Assembly (NCBI GenBank): GCA_938003605.1
Contig: CALKYD010000108.1
Location: forward strand, 1-10,246
DNA: 10,246 nucleotides
From: an uncultured Sulfolobales archaeon
GTDB taxonomy: Archaea > Thermoproteota > Thermoprotei_A > Sulfolobales > Desulfurococcaceae
Reading direction: 5' to 3'
Part shown: piece by piece, positions 1-5,902 of the stretch
Numbering within the stretch: position 1 is the first letter of the stretch
Layout: every line of letters begins with the position of its first letter
Position numbers and translations under genes: made by a program
Notes under the pieces: model-generated
Database searches by the model: none
What the model saw: the letters and a program-made list of their open reading frames with translations, nothing else
What the model was told of the DNA's origin: nothing

Positions 1-570
1 TAGGTATTTTATTACTGGAGGCGTATACCTGTGGGCTGTGAACACCATAATGTTCCTCGGCACTGCATTCATGTACAGTGGAATAGCTACTGCAGGCATT
101 GTTGTTTCAAAACCAATGCTGAAGAATACGTAGTTCTTTGAGGAGTTCTCCCTAGCAATCCTCATTGCATCAATAAAGCTATACACTACCTCCACTTCCC
201 CACCCAATGCCTTTGCTTGATACAAGCTCCGCACTCTTGAGTTCGTTGTTCCAGGCAACTTGTATGCATCACCGTAAGTAAGGACTTTGAAGCCCTCGAA
301 ACTTAGCTTAACCATGTAGTCTACGTATAGTCCAGGAGTAATGCAGACTGGGCATCCTGGGCCTGCAATTAAATCCACTTCCCTAGGCATAAGGCTTCTC
401 AACCCGTAGTGTGCAATAGTCCACTCATGTGTGCCGCAAAAGTCCATTATTTCAATAGATCTAATTCCTCTTTCGGAAAGCCTTCTAGACACTCTATTTA
501 TGAATTCAACGAGTCTAGACGAACTCTCGTATCCTTCATAAATCCTCTTAACTCTAGACACTAAGTCCAT
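1..570 (-). CDS. hypD: Hydrogenase maturation factor HypD (N-terminal 190 residues, cut by window edge)
   Basis: HypD acts with HypC in the cytoplasm as the iron scaffold on which the Fe(CN)2CO group of [NiFe]-hydrogenases is assembled. The visible 190 residues carry the family signatures: CGTHE at residues 45-49, GPGCPVCITP at 70-79, GDAYKLPG at 100-107, FFSIGFETT at 149-157 and the AHRYTPP motif near 179-185. Cys45, Cys73 and Cys76 match the three conserved cysteines of this part of the family (Cys41, Cys69 and Cys72 in E. coli). ATG at 570 is preceded by GGTG (577-580) with a 6-base spacer, so the start is well supported. The frame is open to position 1, so the C-terminal half with the 4Fe-4S cluster cysteines is missing only because the window ends. 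No other hyp or hydrogenase gene is visible; the next gene upstream is divergent and unrelated. Identification is very secure; the hydrogenase it serves cannot be seen. Confidence 0.95.
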   Translation of the reverse strand, partial: MDLVSRVKRIYEGYESSSRLVEFINRVSRRLSERGIRSIEIMDFCGTHEWTIAHYGLRSLMPREVDLIAGPGCPVCITPGLYVDYMVKLSFEGFKVLTYGDAYKLPGTTNSRVRSLYQAKALGGEVEVVYSFIDAMRIARENSSKNYVFFSIGFETTMPAVAIPLYMNAVPRNIMVFTAHRYTPPVIKYL

Positions 571-616
571 TTACGGCACCGCTGAAGCTATTATAAAGCT
601 ATTAAAGGCTGAATAC

Positions 617-627
617 CTTTATTAAAT
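617..627. promoter_or_regulatory. Shared AT-rich promoter element between hypD and the divergent membrane-protein gene
   Basis: The 102-base gap between the two divergent genes contains CTTTATTAAA at 617-626, which reads as a TATA box on either strand. On the plus strand it would start transcription about 25 bases downstream near 647, giving a leader of about 26 bases before GTG 673. On the minus strand it would start near 597, about 27 bases before the hypD ATG and upstream of its GGTG. A second box, CTTTATAATA read on the minus strand at 589-598, would give an almost leaderless hypD transcript instead. Which is used cannot be told from sequence. Confidence 0.4.
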
Positions 628-672
628 TGATGGCTGAGTCAATCTAGAGATCAGCGAAGCAGCTTTAACGGC

Positions 673-1440
673 GTGATCGTGGTGAGCAAGCGCTTCGGGA
701 AGTGGAGGAAGCCATTGATCAACGGGATTACGTTAATTGGATTTACTTGCTTAGCCATAACACTACTTTACTTAATAGGCTACGTCATTGGCTCGGGCTA
801 CAGCTTTGAAGTCAAGTACTTTGTGTCCTCCAAGCCTCAAAGGCTATCCATAGTTAATTTCTCAAACCCCTCGTGGAAGCCCGTAATGGTTGTTACTGGC
901 CTCAATTGTACTCAAGTCCGCCTTAATGAGGGGGAGAAAGCGTTCTTTCAATTAACTATGCCTCCATACGACGGGCTTAAATGTTCGTTAATTCCACCGA
1001 GCACTTACGAGTGCTCTGGGCCAGGCGTATACTATGTATGTAGTAATGTAGCAGTAAGTGAAGTAGTTGTAGGAAGTGAAGTATCCAGGAACTACTACTT
1101 TGGAGAAGCATCAGTGTGCTCAACTAACGTAGTGCTGTATGGATTTGAGTTCTCACTACTTGCAGCAACAGTGCTTAACTCCATGGCTTCAGCAATGGTG
1201 TCAGTGCTTTCACAGCACATATTGAGGAGGGGGAGGTATTTAGCTGTCCTTATGCTAGCCATATACTTAGAGTCCATGGTGCTGGGATTCATTGACGGCA
1301 TTAAGGTCATCCCAAAGGAGCTCGAGGCCATGATTAAGTACTTAGCTATGAACTTACTCATAGGCATTACAGTACTATTATTCGTGCAACTAGCTGTTCA
1401 CAAGCTCTTAGGTAGAACGGTGAGTCGTGGAGTAACCTAA
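673..1440 (+). CDS. Unrecognised membrane protein with a cysteine-bearing outer domain
   Basis: I do not recognise this 255-residue protein. A basic N-terminus precedes a first hydrophobic segment at about 15-40. Residues 41-150 form a hydrophilic domain, probably outside the cell, rich in Tyr, Ser and Val, with Cys79, 104, 114, 123 and 149 and an NCT sequon at 78-80. Three further hydrophobic segments follow at about 153-180, 187-208 and 221-242, with a basic loop (HILRRGRY) between the second and third and a basic C-terminus. The five clustered cysteines could form disulfides, which are common in extracytoplasmic proteins of hyperthermophilic crenarchaea. The start is uncertain: GTG codons lie at 673, 679 and 682 and none has a clear ribosome-binding site. 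It is divergent from hypD and convergent with the M42 peptidase gene, so context gives no role. The frame is intact, with ordinary composition for the window, so I take it as a real gene. Confidence 0.8.
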   Translation: MIVVSKRFGKWRKPLINGITLIGFTCLAITLLYLIGYVIGSGYSFEVKYFVSSKPQRLSIVNFSNPSWKPVMVVTGLNCTQVRLNEGEKAFFQLTMPPYDGLKCSLIPPSTYECSGPGVYYVCSNVAVSEVVVGSEVSRNYYFGEASVCSTNVVLYGFEFSLLAATVLNSMASAMVSVLSQHILRRGRYLAVLMLAIYLESMVLGFIDGIKVIPKELEAMIKYLAMNLLIGITVLLFVQLAVHKLLGRTVSRGVT

Positions 1441-1525
1441 ATACTTAAAGCATGAATGCTCGTTAAGATAGCTGTTGGAGTCTTTGAGGAAACGAATTAG
1501 CCTATTAAAAATTGTGAAATTTACA
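1441..1525. other. Short convergent gap, nothing recognised
   Basis: These 85 bases separate the 3' ends of the membrane-protein gene and the M42 peptidase gene. They are AT-rich with short T and A runs that could end transcription on either strand. No hairpin, RNA gene or reading frame stands out. Confidence 0.5.
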
Positions 1526-2644
1526 TTACTTTACAGTCGTTCCCTTCAGTGATGCAAGCCACTCTACGCTGGCCTTTTCAGCAAAAGCCTTACTTAACTT
1601 AATTGCATTAATTAAGTCGTTTACATCCAGTACTTCTACAGGCGAATGTATGTACCTTGTTGGTATTGATATTGTTCCAGCAGGCACTCCCTCCTTATTC
1701 AACGCTATTATAGATGCATCTGTTGTACCGCCGGCGAGGATCTCTATTTGATACGGTATTTTGTGTTCTTCAGCGACAGCTATTAATTTATTGACTATTT
1801 CGGGGTGTGCTATGAGTCCACTAGCCCCCCTTCCATCAGCTACTTTTATAGCTGGCCCCTTCCCAAGCCTTGTACACCACTCGTGTTGAGGCGTGTCCGG
1901 TACATCGCTTGCAATAGTTACGTCGAGAGCTATAGCTGCATCGGGGGATATGGCGAACGCGGATGTTCTAGCTCCCTTTAAGCCCACTTCTTCCTGAACT
2001 GTTGCTACAGCATAAATGTCTGCTTCAGGGTTTTCTATGAGTTCGAAAGCTTTAATTAATGCTACTATACCGCTCCTATCATCGAAGGCCTTTCCGCTAA
2101 CACGATCATTGCTTAAAGCAACGAGTTCTCTGTCAAATACTGCTACGTCCCCTACTCTAATCCCCATTCCAGCTACTTCATCCCTTGATCCAGCGCCTAC
2201 GTCTATGAATAGCTCTCTGAATTCAGGGATCTTTTGGGATTCCTCAGGCTTAGCTATGTGGGGGGGCTTTAGCCCAACTACGCCTCTATAGACTCTCCCA
2301 CTCCTAGTCCTTATGAGTACTCTTTGGAAAACAGTTGCTCTCTCAGTGACGCCACCTATGGGCAGTGCTCTTAGAAATCCATTGTCGTCTATAAACGATA
2401 TGAATAGGCCTATTTCATCCATGTGTGCTGCAAGCATTAACTTCCTTCCACCAACAATGCCCTTCTTTACTGCAACTACGTTGCCCCAAGTATCAACCCA
2501 TAGCTTGTCTGCCGCAGCCCTCAAGTAATCAACTACTAATCCCTTAACCCCTTCTTCATAGCCGCTTGGTCCCACTACTTCACAGAGCTTTTTAAGTAAG
2601 CCTACGACATCCTCCTTTGAGACTCCAGCGTTCAAGGCATGCAC
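1526..2644 (-). CDS. M42 family metallo-aminopeptidase (TET / deblocking aminopeptidase type)
   Basis: A cytoplasmic dinuclear-metal aminopeptidase of the family that in archaea forms tetrahedral dodecamers (TET) and degrades peptides released by the proteasome. All expected metal and catalytic residues are visible in the 372-residue frame: His74 and Asp76 in LAAHMDEIGL, Asp188 in GKAFDDRSG, the Glu218-Glu219 pair in VQEEVGLKGA, Asp241 in ALDVT, and His333 in RYIHSPVE. The GGTTDAS motif at 305-311 is also typical. Length is normal for the family. The longest start is GTG at 2644. A TTG at 2635 sits six bases after GGTG (2642-2645), better ribosome-binding-site spacing, and would remove only three residues. 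Substrate preference (Glu/Asp, Lys or Leu type TET) cannot be read from sequence alone. The gene is single, with a TATA box at 2671-2680. Confidence 0.94.
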   Translation of the reverse strand: MHALNAGVSKEDVVGLLKKLCEVVGPSGYEEGVKGLVVDYLRAAADKLWVDTWGNVVAVKKGIVGGRKLMLAAHMDEIGLFISFIDDNGFLRALPIGGVTERATVFQRVLIRTRSGRVYRGVVGLKPPHIAKPEESQKIPEFRELFIDVGAGSRDEVAGMGIRVGDVAVFDRELVALSNDRVSGKAFDDRSGIVALIKAFELIENPEADIYAVATVQEEVGLKGARTSAFAISPDAAIALDVTIASDVPDTPQHEWCTRLGKGPAIKVADGRGASGLIAHPEIVNKLIAVAEEHKIPYQIEILAGGTTDASIIALNKEGVPAGTISIPTRYIHSPVEVLDVNDLINAIKLSKAFAEKASVEWLASLKGTTVK

Positions 2645-2670
2645 CTACTTGTCGGAAACAAGTCTTGGGA

Positions 2671-2680
2671 GATAAAAAGC
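2671..2680 (-). promoter_or_regulatory. TATA box for the M42 peptidase gene
   Basis: Read on the minus strand this is GCTTTTTATC. A start site about 25 bases downstream would fall near 2650, giving a very short leader before GTG 2644, or about 15 bases before TTG 2635 with GGTG in between. Confidence 0.5.
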
Positions 2681-2702
2681 TTAGCACTCACCATTGATTA
2701 AG

Positions 2703-2712
2703 CTATTTAAAG
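2703..2712 (+). promoter_or_regulatory. TATA box for sua5
   Basis: CTATTTAAAG on the plus strand predicts a transcript start near 2733. This lies downstream of the longest possible TTG start of the gene (2694) and upstream of the TTG at 2751, so it helps decide the start. Confidence 0.5.
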
Positions 2713-2750
2713 CGCTATTCCACCCACAATGTGTGGGGAATGGAGTTAAG

Positions 2751-3827
2751 TTGGTTGAGACGAAAGTCATTAGAGTAGATCCATTTAATCCCAGCGCTGA
2801 AGCAGTTGCTGAAGCAGCTGAAGTACTGAAGAGGGGGGGCTTAGTGGCTTTTCCAACAGAGACTGTCTACGGACTTGGGGCACTCGCCTACTTGAGGGAG
2901 AGCGTCCTAAGGATATTTAGAGTTAAGAAGAGGCCTCTCGACAACCCACTCATAGTCCACATATCTAAGCTGAGCGACTTAAGCTTAGTGGCTAGGGAAG
3001 TACCTGAGGAGGCTTTAACAATAGCTGAAAGGCTTTGGCCAGGCCCAGTCACGCTAGTCCTATGGAAGAGCGATAGCATTCCAAGTGAAGTGACTGCTGG
3101 CTTACCAAAGGTTGCAGTTAGGATGCCAGCCCATAGAGTAGCCCTTATGCTTATAGATAGTGTTAATGCGCCCGTAGCTGCTCCCAGCGCTAACTTATCC
3201 GGCAGGCCATCGCCTACTTCAGCTGACCACGTCATTAAGGACTTTTACGGATCCATAGATTTAGTGATCGATGCAGGTGAGACACTTCACGGAGTTGAGT
3301 CAACTATAATAGACCTAACTGTTAAGCCACCATTATTGTTAAGGCCTGGAGCTCTACCAGTTGAAGAACTTGAGAGAGTCATCGGCGTGAAAATAGCTAT
3401 TCCACCATTTGCGAGAGGGCTTGTTGAAGCAAGCATAGCATTAGCGCCGGGAACGAAGTATAGACACTATGCGCCGAGGGCAGATATGGTTCTAGTTGAG
3501 TCAGTGAATTACGGCAACTTAATGAATGTAGTCAGCGTAGTTAGGGACATAGCGTTAGAGAACATACGTAGGGGGGTAAGCGTAGGCATATTGTGTAGCG
3601 ATGAAACATATAATCACTATACTGATCTAGGGATAGTAGTTAAGAGCCTTGGCTCCAGAAGCAATCTATTTCAAGTAGCTAAAAACCTCTTTAAGTCTAT
3701 GAGGGAACTAGATGAAGCTGGAGTAAGCTTAATAGTAGCTGAAGGCTTTGAGGAAAGAGGGCTGGGTTTAACAATAATGAATAGGCTTAGAAAGGCCTCA
3801 GGACACAGAATTATTAAAGCCGATTAA
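2751..3827 (+). CDS. sua5: Threonylcarbamoyl-AMP synthase Sua5 (t6A tRNA modification)
   Basis: Sua5 makes threonylcarbamoyl-adenylate from threonine, bicarbonate and ATP, the first step of t6A formation at A37 of ANN-decoding tRNAs; the KEOPS complex (Kae1 and partners) then transfers the group. The YrdC/TsaC domain shows VAFPTETVYGLGA at residues 32-44, KKRPLDNPLIVH at 59-70 and APSANLSG at 144-151. GVESTIID (181-188) is also conserved. The linker APGTKYRHYAP at 232-242 leads into the C-terminal Sua5 domain, so this is the two-domain type. I start it at TTG 2751 (358 residues): GGAG at 2742-2745 lies five bases upstream, the TATA box at 2703-2712 fits, and the family usually has only about ten residues before the YrdC fold. 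The frame is open from TTG 2694, and GTG 2733 is a further option for a leaderless message. Identification is secure. Confidence 0.95.
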   Translation: MVETKVIRVDPFNPSAEAVAEAAEVLKRGGLVAFPTETVYGLGALAYLRESVLRIFRVKKRPLDNPLIVHISKLSDLSLVAREVPEEALTIAERLWPGPVTLVLWKSDSIPSEVTAGLPKVAVRMPAHRVALMLIDSVNAPVAAPSANLSGRPSPTSADHVIKDFYGSIDLVIDAGETLHGVESTIIDLTVKPPLLLRPGALPVEELERVIGVKIAIPPFARGLVEASIALAPGTKYRHYAPRADMVLVESVNYGNLMNVVSVVRDIALENIRRGVSVGILCSDETYNHYTDLGIVVKSLGSRSNLFQVAKNLFKSMRELDEAGVSLIVAEGFEERGLGLTIMNRLRKASGHRIIKAD

Positions 3828-3905
3828 CAGACATTCAATTAAAGTAGTACTAAAACCATCTCCTCCCACTTCAAAGAACTCAGAGTTCTCTAAAATGTAG
3901 TCCTA
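3828..3905. other. Gap between sua5 and tRNA-Val with a small perfect inverted repeat
   Basis: The 78 bases hold TAGTACTA (3845-3852, self-complementary) and a perfect 7-base inverted repeat around one base at 3875-3889 (AGAACTC, A, GAGTTCT). On the minus strand, directly after the tRNA-Val 3' end, there is a TTTT run (3892-3895) suited to ending the tRNA transcript. The inverted repeat may be a convergent terminator or chance. Confidence 0.3.
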
Positions 3906-3980
3906 TGGGCCCGCTGGGATTTGAACCCAGGGCCTCCGCCGTGTCAGGGCGGCGTCCTAGCCAGGCTAGACGACGGGCCC
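3906..3980 (-). tRNA. tRNA-Val (anticodon GAC)
   Basis: A complete 75-base cloverleaf reads on the minus strand. The acceptor stem is GGGCCCG with CGGGCCC, discriminator A73 (complement of 3906). The anticodon stem is CCGCC with GGCGG around the loop CTGACAC, giving anticodon GAC, which reads GUC and GUU valine codons. The T arm is CTGGG, loop TTCAAAT, CCCAG. There is no intron and CCA is not encoded. The acceptor, anticodon and T stems are nearly all G-C, as expected in a hyperthermophile. Confidence 0.95.
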
Positions 3981-4006
3981 TACTACAGCATTCTCTCAGT
4001 TACTGG

Positions 4007-4018
4007 ATACTTTAAATG
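4007..4018 (-). promoter_or_regulatory. TATA box for tRNA-Val
   Basis: The minus strand reads CATTTAAAGTAT here, about 33 bases before the tRNA 5' end at 3980, which places a start site a few bases upstream of the tRNA. The core is palindromic (TTTAAA) and could also serve the plus strand. Confidence 0.45.
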
Positions 4019-4261
4019 TTTTAGAGATTTTAACATCGATATATCATGAGGCTTCAACGAGTTAGTGGATGACTTTGCGGTCTCTTCCACTCACATACTA
4101 GTAGCAGGATTGCTGGAGAGAAACTCGTGTAACAGGCTTGACGCCGCTAACGAACTCGTAGAGAGGTCATTCCTATAAGTAAACCAGAAATCCACAAGCA
4201 TTAACGAGAAATGAAGTAGTTAACTATGAACTGGAGATAGGTGTCGGGAATAAGCATCTCT

Positions 4262-4273
4262 AAAAAGTATATT
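4262..4273 (+). promoter_or_regulatory. TATA-like element upstream of tRNA-Asn
   Basis: AAAAAGTATATT lies about 35 bases before the tRNA 5' end, which would put the transcript start around 4293 with a short 5' leader for RNase P. Confidence 0.4.
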
Positions 4274-4302
4274 AGGAAATTCTATTGAATCACATTAGTT
4301 GA

Positions 4303-4405
4303 GCCGGGGTAGCTCAGCCAGGTAGAGCGCCGGGCTGTTACCATAAACTCGGGTTTGGAACTGGCGGATACCCGGTGGCCCGGGGTTCAAATCCCCGCCC
4401 CGGCG
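4303..4405 (+). tRNA. tRNA-Asn (anticodon GUU) with a 29-base intron
   Basis: The gene spans 103 bases; removing an intron at 4341-4369 leaves a 74-base cloverleaf. The acceptor is GCCGGGG with CCCCGGC and discriminator G73 (4405), usual for tRNA-Asn. The D stem is GCTC with GAGC. The anticodon stem is CCGGG (4330-4334) with CCCGG (4371-4375), and the mature loop is CTGTTAA with anticodon GTT at 4337-4339. The T arm is CGGGG, TTCAAAT, CCCCG. CCA is not encoded. The tRNA reads AAC and AAU, so its A37 (4340) is a target for t6A, the modification begun by Sua5 encoded about 500 bases upstream. Confidence 0.95.
4341..4369 (+). other. tRNA-Asn intron at position 37/38 with a bulge-helix-bulge
   Basis: The intron follows A37 and precedes A38, the canonical archaeal site. 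A four-pair central helix forms between exon CTGT (4335-4338) and intron GCGG (4365-4368), including two G-U pairs. It is flanked by three-base bulges TAC (4339-4341) and ATA (4368-4370, allowing for one base of register). Cutting after the second base of each bulge gives exactly the junction that restores the anticodon loop. Inside the intron AAAC (4346-4349) can pair with GTTT (4353-4356). The inner helix next to the 5' bulge is weak, so this is a relaxed motif. Confidence 0.8.
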
Positions 4406-4417
4406 TTTCAGAAGTTA

Positions 4418-4428
4418 AGTATATATTG
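4418..4428 (+). promoter_or_regulatory. TATA box of the candidate guide RNA
   Basis: AAGTATATATT is a strong archaeal TATA box. Its centre is about 26 bases upstream of 4449, exactly where the terminal stem of the candidate C/D box RNA begins. No protein gene starts downstream on this strand, so it implies a separate non-coding transcript. Confidence 0.5.
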
Positions 4429-4448
4429 TTCCCTAATCAATTCTTAAA

Positions 4449-4520
4449 GTGCCCGATGACTGTGGAATCCGGGTTTAAAGCTGAAGGGATGTTGATAAGG
4501 CCCGCATAGTTGAGGGGTGC
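4449..4520 (+). ncRNA. Candidate C/D box guide sRNA
   Basis: Archaeal C/D box sRNAs direct 2'-O-methylation of rRNA and tRNA by fibrillarin, Nop5 and L7Ae. Here the order of boxes is: C-like CCGATGA (4453-4459, five of seven matches to RUGAUGA), D' CTGA (4481-4484, exact), C' ATGTTGA (4489-4495, six of seven), D-like TTGA (4510-4513, three of four). The D'-C' spacer is four bases. The ends can pair as GTGCCC (4449-4454) with GGGTGC (4515-4520), including two G-U pairs. Guides would be the bases just before D' (about 4466-4480) and before D (about 4496-4509). The strong TATA box at 4418-4428 predicts a transcript start at the same base as the stem. Against it: the C and D boxes are both imperfect, the first guide spacing is long at 21 bases, and I cannot assign a target. 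Confidence 0.4.
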
Positions 4521-4535
4521 TGCGCTACACAGTGA

Positions 4536-5135
4536 TCAAATGTTCTTCCTCCACAACTCTCTTAAGTGCTTTCTTTTAAGAGCGTAGCTCTCTCTTTCAA
4601 GGAATTTATATACAGTGCTATGCTTTCTACCTCTTATTAGCATCTCTATTGCTTCTTTAGCTAAGTTCGCTGACTCATATTCTCCTATTATTGCTACAGC
4701 GTCTCCATATACGACTATGTCTGAGCCCGTTAATTCCTCTATGATTCTCCTAGCCTTCCCCTCCTCACCTATTACTCTACCCTTTACTCTAGCCAAGTGA
4801 TTCGGCTTGTCCCCTACGTACAGCTTTAAGTCTATAATCATAATTACGTAGTCTTCATCGAGAAGTTTAAATGCTTTCTCAGGGCTGAATCCACTTGCTA
4901 TAGCTCTAACTACATCGCGGGCCTTCAATAAGTTTGCTGGCGGAGTACTTGGAGAAGCAGGCTCTATTATTACTGAGCCAGTAGTTGAATCAACTGTAAT
5001 TAGTGTTTGAGTAAGCCTCTTTAACTCCTCTTTAACTCTCCCCCCCTCACCTATCAGTACTCCAACTCTCTCTACAGGAATTTTCTCATAAAGCCTCGTT
5101 ACTCCGGGGATTAATCCCCCCTCACTCCTCGACAA
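4536..5135 (-). CDS. Dim2/Pno1-like KH-domain RNA-binding protein, small-subunit maturation
   Basis: Archaeal homologue of eukaryotic Pno1/Dim2, which binds near the 3' end of pre-small-subunit rRNA and guides Nob1 cleavage and late assembly. The 199 residues contain two KH domains: KH1 at about 20-66 with GVLIGEGGR (25-33), and KH2 at about 116-170 with GRVIGEEGKARR (119-130), the second carrying a clean GxxG-type loop. The basic tail (KRKHLRELWRK) is typical. The start is TTG 5135, fixed by a perfect GGAGGT (5142-5147) six bases upstream. It overlaps the end of rio1 by 25 bases in another frame, so translation is probably coupled. It is the last gene of the six-gene operon; its partner RIO1 directly upstream acts on the same particle in eukaryotes. 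Role in archaea is inferred from homology and context. Confidence 0.92.
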   Translation of the reverse strand: MSRSEGGLIPGVTRLYEKIPVERVGVLIGEGGRVKEELKRLTQTLITVDSTTGSVIIEPASPSTPPANLLKARDVVRAIASGFSPEKAFKLLDEDYVIMIIDLKLYVGDKPNHLARVKGRVIGEEGKARRIIEELTGSDIVVYGDAVAIIGEYESANLAKEAIEMLIRGRKHSTVYKFLERESYALKRKHLRELWRKNI

Positions 5136-5902
5136 GATCTGACCTCCTCCAGTATTTCTTCAAAGCCTGCGATTTCTAAGCCCACTTCACTATGGAAGAA
5201 ATCATATACGTTCTTTATATCCCTAACGAGTAATTCCTCTGCATAAGGATGGCCTATGCTTACAGACTGACTAACGTCAATTATTACAGGTACTCCGCCT
5301 GGCTTAACCATGACATTGAACTCTGATAGGTCTGCGTGAACAAGTTCAGCTAAGCAATAGATCTTCTTAACGTCTTCAATTAACAGCTCATACACTTTGA
5401 GTAGTTCTTCGCGGCTAAGCTCTTTCCAGACTTCTTTCAGTAGAGGATATCTAAGGCCTTCTTCACCAATGAACTCCATTACGAGAACGTTGTTCAGTAC
5501 GGCAATAGGCTTTGGGACTCTTGCACCCACTTCATACATTCTCTTTAAGTTCCTGAACTCCTTCTTAGCCCATAGGTATATGAGCCTCCTAGTTCCTCCA
5601 AGCTTAACTCCATTGAATCTCGGGTCGCCTACAATGTATTTAACGATTCCCCTTCTAAACTCAGCTGTTGAAGTCAGATATATCTTGACAGCCAAGGGAT
5701 CTTTGTTAAAGCCGTACGCTAAGTAGACGCGGGATTCCTTACCGGCACTTATTACTCCATTCATTCTCCTCAATACTTTCCTCTTCATTAGCTCGTAAAT
5801 AGTCATAACTGTCTTGGCGTCAAATACTTCCTCCACGGTCTCAAAAAGATTCTTGTCCTTAATTCTCCTCTCCCTTGATCCTTTGGATAAATTGTTTGTC
5901 AA
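5111..5902 (-). CDS. rio1: RIO1-type atypical serine kinase/ATPase
   Basis: RIO1 kinases bind pre-40S particles in eukaryotes and the small subunit in archaea, acting mainly through ATP hydrolysis in late maturation. In the 263 residues the ATP loop is ISAGKESRVY (51-60), the ATP lysine is Lys73 in LAVKIY, and the flexible loop is EFRRGIVKYIVGDPRF (81-96). The hinge is VMEFIGEEG (141-149), the catalytic loop HADLSEFN (189-196, Asp191, Asn196) and the metal-binding motif IDVSQSV (208-214, Asp209). HADLSE and IDVSQ mark it as RIO1; RIO2 has HGDFNE and IDFPQ, and no winged-helix domain is present here. The TTG start at 5902 overlaps the aIF1A stop by four bases (TTGA), with GGAG four bases upstream. 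All catalytic residues are present. Confidence 0.95.
   Translation of the reverse strand: MTNNLSKGSRERRIKDKNLFETVEEVFDAKTVMTIYELMKRKVLRRMNGVISAGKESRVYLAYGFNKDPLAVKIYLTSTAEFRRGIVKYIVGDPRFNGVKLGGTRRLIYLWAKKEFRNLKRMYEVGARVPKPIAVLNNVLVMEFIGEEGLRYPLLKEVWKELSREELLKVYELLIEDVKKIYCLAELVHADLSEFNVMVKPGGVPVIIDVSQSVSIGHPYAEELLVRDIKNVYDFFHSEVGLEIAGFEEILEEVRSCRGVRGD
5142..5147 (-). promoter_or_regulatory. Ribosome-binding site inside rio1 that sets the Dim2 start
   Basis: The minus strand reads GGAGGT, a six-base match to the anti-Shine-Dalgarno end of 16S rRNA, six bases before TTG 5135. It lies inside the rio1 coding region and decides the otherwise doubtful TTG start. Confidence 0.7.

Larger units (their letters stand above)
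3981..4302. other. 322-base stretch between the two tRNA genes with no convincing gene
   Basis: Beyond the promoter elements of the two tRNAs, the only structure I see is an open frame at 4065-4178 (plus, GTG to TAA, 37 codons) encoding a product starting VDDFAVSSTHILVAGLLERN and ending in a probable amphipathic helix rich in Asp, Glu, Arg and Leu. It has a GAGG 13 bases upstream and a TTTAAA at 4011-4016. After its stop another frame stays open from 4183 to the stop just before 4261 (about 26 codons). This could be a small gene, the remains of a decayed gene broken by frameshift, or chance. I recognise no family in either piece. Confidence 0.4.

Noticed and set aside
1..570. HypD as a divergent paralogue with another role, because of CGTHE instead of CGGHT
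   Set aside because: CGTHE, GPGCPVCITP and HR-TPP are what I recall from ordinary archaeal HypD, so no special variant is needed.
1095..1367. 90-codon minus-strand frame
   Set aside because: It lies wholly inside the membrane-protein gene, antisense, with Met/Ser/Thr-rich low-information composition and no ribosome-binding site.
2016..2528. Two plus-strand frames across the M42 gene
   Set aside because: Both are antisense to a gene with all its catalytic residues and show the Ser/Pro/Thr-rich composition typical of shadow frames.
2888..3235. 115-codon minus-strand frame inside sua5
   Set aside because: Antisense to conserved YrdC motifs; no family resemblance.
3906..3980. Reading the tRNA as tRNA-Asp because the plus strand shows GTC in the loop
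   Set aside because: The T arm and acceptor order show the tRNA is on the minus strand, where the loop is CTGACAC and the anticodon GAC, valine.
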